Origin: Punica granatum
Taxonomy: Eukaryota > Streptophyta > Magnoliopsida > Myrtales > Lythraceae
DNA length: 64,000 nt
Direction of reading: 5' to 3'
Assembly (NCBI RefSeq): GCF_007655135.1
Contig: NC_045134.1
Location: 24,328,568-24,392,567, forward strand
Position numbers and translations under genes: made by a program. Below the pieces are notes generated by a model. The model did not search any database. It was not told the origin of the DNA and was given only the letters and a program-made list of their open reading frames with translations. Below are positions 32,807-42,361 of this stretch, piece by piece (the first letter of the stretch is position 1; each line of letters begins with the position of its first letter).

Positions 32807-34976
32807 AGATACTTGACATTCTGAAATTTCCGTAAATGATGGGAAAATCGAGGGGGGGAAAAAAACACATACTCATGTATCGCGCTTTTTTTATGGGGCA
32901 TAATGCCACGTCAAGCTGCAACTTGCGAGCAGACCATGGGGAGCTGTAGGGCAAAAGGCATCGTGCGACGTCGCAGGCCCCATCGGACAAGAGCTCTCTC
33001 GTTTATTGAGGCAGGAATCCATCGGCACTCAACACGTGGCCCCCTACCATGTGCGGAATTTCTTTCGTTCTTATTTATTGTTTGTCCAATCGCAATTGAG
33101 ATAATCTAAAAATCCAATTAGTAAAATTCAAACATGTATCTACCAAAATAAATCTTCGGTTATAAGAATAGTTCAGGAGTATAATATAAAAAAATATAAA
33201 TTATAATAACTAATTAAGAGATATGAGTAGTTTCAAAACGAATATCAAATCTGCATCTTTTAATTACCAAAAAAAATTAATACATAAAAGTTTAATTTTC
33301 AATCAATATTGAGTTGTCGTTTTAGATGCGTATATATATATATATATATATTTAATTTGGCCAAACGGTAGAAGAAATTGGAAGCTATGATCTGTGAAAT
33401 GATTCTTTCTTTGAACGTTGAACCAAAATTCTCGATAAATTATCATTATAGATTATTTATTTGCTTCTGGTTTCCATGTTTTCACACTCGATGGAATTTG
33501 TCTTCTTTTTCTTCTTTCTGAATTGAAGCTCGCTTTTTCTTCTTGAAGCAAGGCTTCACCCGTTCTTTTAGTAAGCAACAAATCCTTCTTATTCTATTCT
33601 AAACAAGTATTCATTGGAATCCTATTCCAATGCAAGCAATGGAAGGAGTTATCCTAAACTATCCATAGGTCCATAGCGACTTCCCTCTGGTTTGGTATCG
33701 TGTTCTCTCTGCAACATCTGATCTGTTTAGTATTCGTAGAAATATCTACCATTAAGGAAATCGCTGCAAAGCCTATTATTAGATGGATATATTGGCACGT
33801 TCCCCAAATTGTCATACGCCCCATGAAGAACTTATTGATTTTTCCTCACTACATCATTATGAGGTATGATTATTTAAAATTTTCTCCGAAGAGTGGGTTT
33901 GCCTATGTGTATGAAGAGTCTTCCCCTCGTTCAAAATGCGCTTTTATTGGCTCTTTGTTGTGCTACATGGCAATTCGGAATGACGGAAAAATGTCTCCAT
34001 ATGCTTTTTCTTTGTAGATTCCCATGATAACATCCCTATCCTAATTCGCCTCAATGCAAAACTAATCCCCATAAAAAATATATATATAAATATAGAAAAT
34101 TTTTCTCAAAAAGACATGAATTCACCAAAATAAAATTAACAAACGAGATAGTAAAGCCGTATCTTATCTTGTAAATACAAATCATTGTCAAAATGAGGAA
34201 GAGAAAGTAATGCAATTATACATCACTTGTTTGGAACCTAAAAGTCTCGAGTTCGATTCTCAATAGTAAAACTTCCTGTATCATTTATTTATTATTTTTA
34301 CAAAGGAGGTTTGTAAATGAAGTACAGGAAAGGTTAGTAATGTAGCACATGAAACTGGTAAATGAAGCGGCATGGATTTTTGATTTTCTAAATGATAAGA
34401 GTATCTCTTAACACCCCTCTCAAGATGAACGTGGAGTGCCCAAACGTTCCTATTGCAACAAAAGGTCAACTTCGTAGCTTTTTGATTTGACTGATGGAGT
34501 AGTTACTCCATCACTGATATCACGACAGTAAACAAAGAGAGTTTTTCATTTACTCCTAGAGGAAGCTCTTCGCTCTTTTTTTTTCCTTTTAAACAGAGGT
34601 GAAATATGTGATTATACATGTACATGACAAAAGAAAATGCTTGCCTGAATTGATAATCGCAGTGGACACGTCTCAATTAACCTACTCTAATATCATGACG
34701 AAATTCAATATAAGAGAAGGAAAGTCGAGATACGTAGAAGATAAATATGGTCGTTCATGGACTAAAACCACAAAAAAAGAAAAAAGAAAAAAAAAGACAA
34801 CGTTATTAAAATGGGCAAGTCAAGAAATCACATAATCAACCAACCTAATTTGGGCCAAAAAAGACCAGCCTAATGACAAAAAGAAAATCATGAAATTGAA
34901 ATCTAACTATCTAATTGCACCATAATAATTAGACACTTACCTAATAAAATCATAAACTCAATCACAATTTAAATTA
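32807..34976. other. Spacer without supported genes
   Basis: An AT microsatellite lies at about 33331-33351. The stretch at about 33470-34020 is less AT-rich and looks unlike its surroundings, but I cannot assign it. A SINE-like unit with a B-box (CTCGAGTTCGATTCTC, about 34245) lies at 34200-34320. Confidence 0.5.
34200..34320 (+). repeat. SINE-like repeat family 3, copy a
   Basis: It shares with 35609-35745 the order GTAATGCAATTA, a B-box-like region (GAGTTCGATTCTC here), ATAGT[AG]AAA[CT]TTCCT, TTTATTTATT and AAAGGAG[GA]TT. The two copies lie on either side of the Mutator-like MITE. Confidence 0.45.
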
Positions 34977-35490
34977 GGGTTAATAACAAAAAAAATTACA
35001 AACTTTTTCATATTTTAACGATTATAGCACGAACTTTTTTCCTTAATCTAAAAAGACACAAAGTTTCGATTTGATAACAATTCTAGTACGGCGTCAAGTT
35101 TTTCGTTAATCTTGACGGAATTGAGACCACAGACGTCGCCGGCAATCTTAGTCGGGTGGAGGGCCCCGGTGACCCCAATCAGGGGGTGATGGCAGGGGTT
35201 GTGACTCCACCCACCGGAATCAAGAGAATTCCCAATTTGAGGGTTCTCCCGATTCCAAGGGGTGGGAGCATCGATTACGGCCATCCTCCCGATTGGGGTA
35301 GCCGGCGCTCTCCCTCCAATTAGGATCGTCAGTGCTCTCTATGGCCTTGATTCCGTCCAAATTAACGGGAAATTTGACCATGTGCTAAAATTATTATCAA
35401 ATCAAAAGTTTGTACATTTTTAAGTTAAGGAAAAAAATTCATGTTAGAATTATTAAAATATAAAAAGTTAAAATTTTTTATTATTAACTC
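34977..35490. mobile_element. Mutator-like MITE with exact 9-bp target duplication
   Basis: The 514-bp element begins GGGTTAATAACAAAAAA and ends TTATTAACTC. Inverted arms of about 130-150 bp match throughout (for example AAATTTTTT and GATTTGATAACAATT on the left against AATTATTATCAAATC on the right). TTTAAATTA occurs at 34968-34976 and 35491-35499, an exact 9-bp duplication as made by Mutator-like transposases. The GC-rich interior (about 35110-35340) encodes no transposase. The elements at 4240 and 45525 have the same architecture. Confidence 0.88.
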
Positions 35491-35608
35491 TTTAAATTAT
35501 GATAATAACTACCATAACAATCATATTTGATTTTTTTTATTTCCTAAATAATAAAATATTTCTAACACTTACCTTATAAATTCAAATAACCATTTTTAAA
35601 TTAAAACG

Positions 35609-35745
35609 TAATGCAATTACACACATTTTTATTTGGGATTTGGACTTAGATATTTCAATTTCGATTTTGAATAGTGAAATTTCCTATACTCTTTATTTAT
35701 TTACCTTTTTTGCTATATAAAGGAGATTCGTAAATTTAGGAGGAA
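35609..35745 (+). repeat. SINE-like repeat family 3, copy b
   Basis: The counterpart of 34200-34320, with the phrases GTAATGCAATTACAC, AATAGTGAAATTTCCT, TTTATTTATTTACC and AAAGGAGATTCGTAAAT. It is more diverged in the B-box (AATTTCGATTTTG). Confidence 0.45.
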
Positions 35746-36090
35746 AATAAAAATTAAATAAAGAGACATAAAAGTTTCATTAACCAAAATAAAATCCTGA
35801 CCTTTTAAATTCGAAATATTTTAATATGTATCGTAATAGTGCACTCCTTTTTCGCCTCCCAAATAAATATTAATATATTTTATTTTTTTTGTTAATTTTA
35901 GGTATTCGATTTTCGCTCGACTAATTCCTGGAGTTCTATGAACTCCTGGCAGCACACGGAGTGAATAATTACGCCAAAAGCGTTCCGATAATTTCAAGGG
36001 GGTTTCAATCCGGGTCTCGATGTAAATCTAAATACACATTAATTACTAGATCGAATCACTTTGGGTTGATAGATATTAATAACTGCTGCC

Positions 36091-36096
36091 TATAAA
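36091..36096 (+). promoter_or_regulatory. TATA box of the dCTP pyrophosphatase gene
   Basis: TATAAA in the context CTGCCTATAAAGGCAGG, itself a small inverted repeat. It lies about 410 bases before the ATG, implying a long 5' UTR or a UTR intron. Confidence 0.5.
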
Positions 36097-36508
36097 GGCA
36101 GGAGGAGGAGGAAGTCAAAGAAAACAGAGGAGAGGCAGAGTCACACTTCTCCATGAAAACAGTGACATCCCATCCGTTGCTGTCTTCCTACCCTCGTTGT
36201 TCCCTGCTCTGTTCTGCTCTGTTTTCCGTGACATAATAATTCTAATATTGTCCCAACGACAGCCCTTCTGAAGAAAGTTGATTTTGAACCGAACCAATCT
36301 CATCTGAACCTGCTAAGGCTTGTTCTATCGAGGAATAGAGACATTAGATCACATCACAGTGCTTTCACTCCTGGCGTCGATCCCCCATTGTTTCTGCCTC
36401 TTCCTCTTCTGTTCTTTGCTCCTGTCCCCCTCTGCTTATTAATTCTGTGCTGGGGGGTCTGCCTGATCGATTTAGCTGTCTTCAGAGAAGAAGGGGATAG
36501 GAGAAACA

Positions 36509-37444
36509 ATGGTTTTGGAGGGAGAACAGAGTGTGAGTCTCGACATTCTGAGGCAGAAGATGGCGGATTTCGCCAAGGAACGGGACTGGGATCAGTTCCA
36601 CAGTCCCCGGAACCTCCTCCTGGCCCTGGTACTCTAGCTTCTTTTTTGTCGAAGGTTTCTCAAAAAGTTCTGCTTCCATCGCAATTATCGGGTTGGAGAG
36701 TCCGAGTTGTTCTCTTTCTGTCCACTCTTGCTGTTTTTCATGTGTGCGGTTTACTTGCTCATGTTCTTCGATGCATTTTGCTCGCATATGATTGGATAGG
36801 CTTTCGTTTCTCGGTAGTTTTTTACAACGATGGACGGGTGGCTGATGAGACCGACTTGCTACTCATAACTTGTTCGGGTTGACAGTTTTACGTATCGAAG
36901 GCCATTTGGATTTGATGGAAATAACCTTTTTCATGGACTGCGCTTGTTGAAGTTGATTGAGCAAATGTTTCAAGAATTAATTATTTTGTCATGCTTTCTT
37001 TAGCCGATGAATACTCAGACTTGTTGAGGATAACCAACTTGTCACCCACAAAATGATCAGGCAAAGGTGTGACGGCCTTGGTGCAGTTCATCGACTGCAC
37101 ATGATTCGAGAATTCATTGTTTTGTCGGGTTTTTTCTGTTTCAGGTGGGGGAAGTAGGGGAGCTATCGGAGATATTCCAATGGAAGGGAGAGGTTCCCAA
37201 AGGGCTGCCCGATTGGGAAGAAGAAGAGAAAGTTCATCTAGGGGAAGAGCTCTCTGATGTTCTGCTCTACCTCGTCAGGCTCTCCGACATATGTGGGATC
37301 GATCTCGGGAAAGCCGCCCTTCGGAAGGTCGACCTCAACGCCCTAAAGTACCCCGTCACCCTCTGCAAGAAACTATCCGCCGTCGAGGCAGAAGTCGAAT
37401 TAGACAGTAGTAATACTGGTGCCGAAGGTGATGACCAAGTTTGA
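36509..37444 (+). CDS. DCTPP1: dCTP pyrophosphatase 1-like (MazG/RS21-C6 family)
   Basis: Two exons, 36509-36628 and 37145-37444, joined by a phase-0 GT-AG intron give 139 residues. The MazG-type all-alpha NTP pyrophosphatase fold covers about residues 10-115. The Mg-binding pattern E-x2-E ... E-x2-D is present as E43/E46 (GEVGE) and E75/D78 (EELSD). Upstream FAKERDWDQFHSPRNLLLAL is the characteristic RS21-C6 N-terminal helix and loop that shapes the base pocket. The enzyme hydrolyses dCTP and damaged or modified dCTP analogues to the monophosphate and pyrophosphate, cleaning the nucleotide pool. The C-terminal 20 residues are acidic and not conserved. The start at 36509 is the first ATG in frame with the conserved helix. 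Confidence 0.93.
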
Positions 37445-37809
37445 CTGAGAACGTTACTGTCATGTTTTGGTATGAAAGAATGAAACGACTCGAATGGGAT
37501 CATTTCATAATATAAAATAAAATAATTTATTTTGTGTTGTGTTTTCGTTTGATCTCTCTTGGGGTTCGAAGTTCTAACCTTACATTACAGAATGAAGTGA
37601 AGTATTGATTTGAAAAAAACAAAAAAGAAGAAGAAGAATTAGCAAATGAAAGAAGAAGAAAAACATATCAATTCAAAAGCGGAAAAAAAAAAGAGCGAGT
37701 TATGAAGGCGCGGCAAAATTAACATTATTGACGTGCATTTTGAAAGTTTAACGAATATTGACTAACCCAGTTCGATTTGAATTAGTCCACTAAAGAATAG
37801 AGCCTAAAA

Positions 37810-37982
37810 ATCAATATGGATTGGTTTAAATAGTTCGGTACTTATTTCTCTTAAATAATGTCTCGGATTCGAGTATTGTGAACTGAGAAAATTCACGTTG
37901 TGAGAGATTTATCTTTTAGTGAACCGATATGGTTCGAGTGAATTAATCGGGGACTCGTAGAGTTCTCGAATCCCTTTATACA
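37810..37982 (+). mobile_element. tRNA-derived SINE, family 1, copy d
   Basis: A 173-bp copy with TTAAATAATGTCTCGGATTC, the B-box-like GATTCGAGTATTG, ACTGAGAAAATTC and GTGAACCGATATGGTTCGAG. Flanks AAAGAATAGAGCCTAAAA (37792-37809) and AAAGAATAGTGTCTAAAA (37983-38000) form an 18-bp target duplication with two differences. Confidence 0.8.
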
Positions 37983-39844
37983 AAAGAATAGTGTCTAAAA
38001 AAAATTTTTAGAAAAATGATTTTGAATAGACCTTTCCTATAGCGACTTAATGAAAAAAAAATAGTTTTTTCATGATTATTAATAGCCTTTCGAAGAATCC
38101 GATGTCTTTTTAGAAAGAAATAATTTCTAAACAAAATGTAACATTCTAGAGGACACATTATTATGAAATATAATGAACTTAATTACAAAAATCATATTTG
38201 GAAGATTCTTTTTCTTTCTTTTCTTTTCTTTTTCTGGTTCTAAATTTATCTTTGGGGTCATTTAATGCATCTTTATGTTTCCAGAATCTCGTGTCAAATC
38301 GATTTTACTTCCAAATTACAAGCCAACCTCATTCTTTTTTACAAGAAATTCAATAATGTCGAGCATATTACATAATCGTGCCGACCGAAAATGTTGGATG
38401 GTCGCCTTCTCTCTCTTCTTCTTGAGATGACCCAACGACGTTAAAACTCCTTATTTCATTGAAAATTACGTCTTTCATGACGGTCTAACTTCGACATTGG
38501 TCACGAAAATATGTCTTTTTCATGCGTTTAAAGAAGTCAAGAAGATTGGGACAGAATATTCCCAATCGACCATATATCAAGGCACTTATAAAAGAAGTCG
38601 CAATCCTTGATTGCAGGGAGAGAATGAAAACGAAGCGTCAAAGATGAGACAAAGATGGGGATGAGTCTCCCTTGCTGTCGAAGGCATGCCACATTTACGA
38701 GACAAACTCCCTCGAAATTGTGGACTTTGTTGCCTCACTTGTTCCCCAGCATTGAAAGCGAATTGCTTCTTTCGTCAATTAATTACTTTGTTAACTTTAT
38801 ATATATATTTTTTTCCTTTGGCCAGATCTAGGGTTATTAATTAGAAGTTAATTAGCAATCCAAATTCGATAATCATAAGCTAATACGATCTCATCTTAGG
38901 GAAGATTATATGTTATCACGAGCTCTCCTATGATTTCATCACGGTCTCTAAACTTAAAAAGATCATCTTTTAAGGTTAGTAATAACTGTCATTCCTACCG
39001 AGAGAGAAAAGCTCTCGGCATAAGCGAATTGTACTATAGAGAGAGACTGGATGTCATTCTTAACCATGGCCAATTATGCGACTCACTCGGCTCGGGTGAA
39101 TAATCCATCCGCTTCGCCGGGCTATCAATTGTACCATCCAAGTTGCAAATAGCTTCCAAGTCTTTGAGCACCTCCCTCGATATTGTCATGTTACATGTGA
39201 TCCACTAAATAGCTGGGCCCTATTGAACTTCAAAGGGCAAATAAGTCCAGTTAGTCTCCATGTTTTAATTTGGGCTTAAAGGACAGTTTTTGTCTTAAGC
39301 CTTGATCACACCCTAGCTAGTCTTATTCACGTGCGTGGGCCTGGTTATGTCCTGTCGAGCAAGCTTGTGCAACCTCTTCCCAATCCCGTCCATCTTGAGG
39401 ACGCATCTTTTGGCACCAAACCTTAGTCATCGCATTTGTATGTATCTGTGGATCGATCTCTAGATCATCCCCATGCTATGATAGAAGCCATTGCAACGAG
39501 CGTCGTCCTGACGATTAAATCCAAATTGAACCTAATTAATGGACCAGACCACTCTGGCGCACATCACATGCAAGACGAACCGAAACCGAACTATTCGTGG
39601 GAACCGAATTAAACTTGACACGAGATATTATCTCATTTTAATTCAATTTGTATGGGTCACAAACCAATAGGCTATAGCTGCAATCCGACCCATATATCGG
39701 GCCAAGATGGGATTTATAATAATGTTGTTCAGTTTTATGAAATATCTTTTTTCTAATATAACGTGGATTATTCACAGCTCTTATTTTATCAGATGTCTGA
39801 CATCTTCGATTATCTCCAATAATAGTTACCAAAGATCGGTGTGA

Positions 39845-39945
39845 ATCCTGATATCCGAAAACTCAATTGGGTCTCGACTAATCCAGTCGAGTCGGGTCGG
39901 CACATTAAGGGATAAAACTCTCCTAAAGTGGATTTTCTACCGGCC
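39845..39945 (-). repeat. Probable truncated SINE, family 1, copy e
   Basis: The same 3' half of family 1 as at 8282-8390, including GACTAATCCAGT[TC]GAGTCGGG in the same orientation. No target duplication was detected. Confidence 0.5.
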
Positions 39946-41170
39946 ACTTAATAACATTGATCAACTGATTTATCAAATTGTGTACATATATCTAGTGATC
40001 ACGATCAATTTATCAGAAACAAATATTACTGATCTTAAATTCAATCATTAATATTAATAATACACACGTGTTCCTGTAAATTTTCATCTTGAATTGGATC
40101 GAGTTAGGCCGAAGCCTGTTAGGTGCGCAGGCCCGTATCTTCAATGGGCCGGATCATGGCGAGAACCGGATTCCTTGTTGGTGATGGAACCAGTGTTTTC
40201 GGCCGGCTACGAAGGCTGCTTGATTTGCGACCCAAGGAGGCCGATTGGACGTGATTCCGGCTAAAACAGGATCCTTAACTGTGGCCAAAATGTCATTGTC
40301 TAGTGTCACAAGCTTGGAAACAAATGAACGGCTAGGAGAGAACTTCTGTGTTGTCGATATTTTTAAATCACGAATGTTTTCGCCGACCAACTAGGACTAG
40401 ACGTGTGATCGTGAGATTTTACACAATTCCGCATCAACTTTATAGTTTGTTTTCACAAATTAGGGAAACATAAGTTGGTTTCCTACGTCATTTCTCATGG
40501 GATAAATGATTCCTAGCTAATTTCACATATGTTGGGATTTAGGCCTATCATATTTGAATAGAAAATAGAAATGGCTTTCACTTGCTATGCTCAATTGGTA
40601 TATATACCATAGAGATAGATGGAGCTCTCTAGGCAGAAAGAATAGATTTAATTAGATGGACGTTTACGACGGGAGATTTCGACAAGATTACTTTGCCTTG
40701 TACCTCGCACGCGTAAATACAGTGTGCACAAGCAAAAATTGCCTCCTCGCCATCATATATACCGGATAAAACTTGACCAGATAGCTAGATCGTATCTAAG
40801 ACTATCGAGGGCCATGAAGAACTAGGCCTCGACAATGAACATCACATCCGTGCAGCTCCTTATATCAGTCGGCCGCATATAATTGTTGGTTAAAATCGCC
40901 TGATTCAAGGTCTCTTTCAACTTAGTTTTCGCAATTAGGTAAACAAAAAATGCAAATAAATTTTTGTGGAACTTTTGGAAGCTCATCAATCATTCACATA
41001 GCATCATTGAAACGCACAACTTATATATAAAATTACATTATCTCTTCTATAAGGCATATAAATAAATTTCCCATGTGTAGCTTAGCAAAAGCCCTGCTCT
41101 TGATAATCATGACTCCCACAAGCTTAAAAGTATAATAAACATAAGAATATCACTTCTGAACCAACCACTT

Positions 41171-41202
<32 letters not shown>

Positions 41203-41501
41203 GTGTAAAACGTTTTATTTCGTATCTTCGATTTACTGACTGAGATTAATCGCCGCTTGTATGTTGGATGGCCTTGTCCATGAGCACGAGTTGCTTTTAA
41301 AAAATTTCAAATCCTTATATGTAGGCAAAGTCTGTCCATATAAAGTACAGATTGTCTACTGCACTATAACCCGTAATATATATATATATATATATATATC
41401 ACTTTAACATCAGGCTTTAGAACATTATGATGGTTATGATTACAGCCATCATGATCCTGATCATGATCATTATCATAATAGGCCATTTTCAATTGTTACC
41501 C

Positions 41502-41508
41502 TATATAA
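41502..41508 (+). promoter_or_regulatory. TATA box of the 99-residue protein gene
   Basis: TATATAA lies about 60 bases before the ATG, so the 5' UTR would be about 30 nt. This good spacing supports the gene call. Confidence 0.6.
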
Positions 41509-41568
41509 GAAGTAGCAAATTTGCCAAGAACATAGCTAGCTGAAACCTCTCACAAGCGAGTAAGCCAT

Positions 41569-41868
41569 ATGGGAAATATTAGGGATCCTATCACCTTGTC
41601 TCTCTTCTCCAAACCAGCCTTTTTGGCTGGTTTCTGCCGCCTGAGGAGGCGGCCAAAGAGGAGAAATGGTGCCACCATAAGGCTCGGGTACAAGCGCAGA
41701 GGGTTCTGCCTGGGAACGCGACCAGTGGTTCGGTGGTGTGTTGTGGCCGGCCCTATTCGGGCGCTGAAGAAGATTATGATGGAGATTGCATGGAGTAACG
41801 GAAAGTTGATGAACTCGTACTTATGGTCTCTGCCCATCCTGCGCCCTCAGATGTTCCCTCTGTGTTGA
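41569..41868 (+). CDS. Small basic plant-specific protein of unknown function
   Basis: An intronless frame of 99 residues with a TATA box at the right distance. The N-terminal third is Arg-rich (GFCRLRRRPKRRNGATIRLG). The middle and C terminus read KRRGFCLGTRPVVRWCVV, then IRALKKIMMEI, then YLWSLPILRPQMFPLC. From memory, short eudicot proteins share this pattern (GFCLGSR.VVQWG..., ending LPFLRPQLFPLC), but I know no assigned function or named domain. No signal peptide is seen; the basic stretch could serve nuclear or nucleic-acid contact, or an amphipathic helix could contact membranes. Two short perfect hairpins occur within the coding sequence (41611-41633 and 41636-41653). Codon usage and length make chance unlikely. 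Confidence 0.7.
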   Translation: MGNIRDPITLSLFSKPAFLAGFCRLRRRPKRRNGATIRLGYKRRGFCLGTRPVVRWCVVAGPIRALKKIMMEIAWSNGKLMNSYLWSLPILRPQMFPLC

Positions 41869-42361
41869 TCTATTTGCTAATAGAACATATATATGCCCCC
41901 TGGTGTATTCCTTTTTTATCCTTTCTTCCTTTTGCTGTATCTGTGTACTAATGGTAAACCAAATGCAAGACAAAGAATCATATGTCAGCAGTTGTCTTGT
42001 TTATTGATTTACTTGAGCACATAACAAGAAGTCTACGGTTTCGGAGCCGGCCCTTCAGGGTGGCTCGGGACTGTTGGATTGAAATTCTGCTCTGTTGGAA
42101 GGGAACACTGCGATATCGGGAACATCCTACTATAGGGCCCCTCATCCAACGGTCCAAAGCCCGCGGATGGTCCGACCCAGGACAGTAGAGGCTTCCGAGC
42201 ATATGATGAGGGAACGAAGACGAGATTCCATGAGGCATGAGCTGTACAGATGCCATTGACAACGACAAATTTACTGGATTCACACATCTGGTTATGTTCT
42301 TCGTTTTTCCCAGGGAACAAAAAGTTACAGAACATTTTCCTTGACAACAGACAGGCATAGA
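41869..42361. other. Convergent intergenic region
   Basis: 3' UTRs of the 99-residue protein gene (plus strand) and the HMCES-type gene (minus strand) meet here. The short frames at 41978-42358 overlap the minus-strand 3' UTR and have no family resemblance. Confidence 0.5.

Larger units (their letters stand above)
35491..36508. other. Spacer and 5' region of the dCTP pyrophosphatase gene
   Basis: SINE-like family 3 copy b lies at 35609-35745. From 36091 the sequence looks like a promoter and CT-rich 5' UTR. Confidence 0.5.
38001..41568. other. Spacer between the pyrophosphatase gene and the 99-residue protein gene
   Basis: No supported gene. A minus-strand SINE-like fragment lies at about 39845-39945 (ACTAATCCAGTCGAGTCGGG, ACTCTCCTAAAGTGGATTT). 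AT microsatellites lie at 41176-41201 and 41379-41399. Just upstream of the next gene, 41448-41470 contains overlapping TGATCATGATCA palindromes. The minus-strand frame 40154-40390 has no family resemblance. Confidence 0.5.

Noticed and set aside
33470..34020. Possible organelle-derived (mitochondrial) insertion
   Set aside because: Base composition and wording differ from the surroundings, and a 105-residue frame exists, but I could not match it to any organelle gene. A search against organelle genomes would decide.
40154..40390. Minus-strand frame of 78 residues
   Set aside because: No recognisable domain and no flanking exons or promoter; most likely chance.
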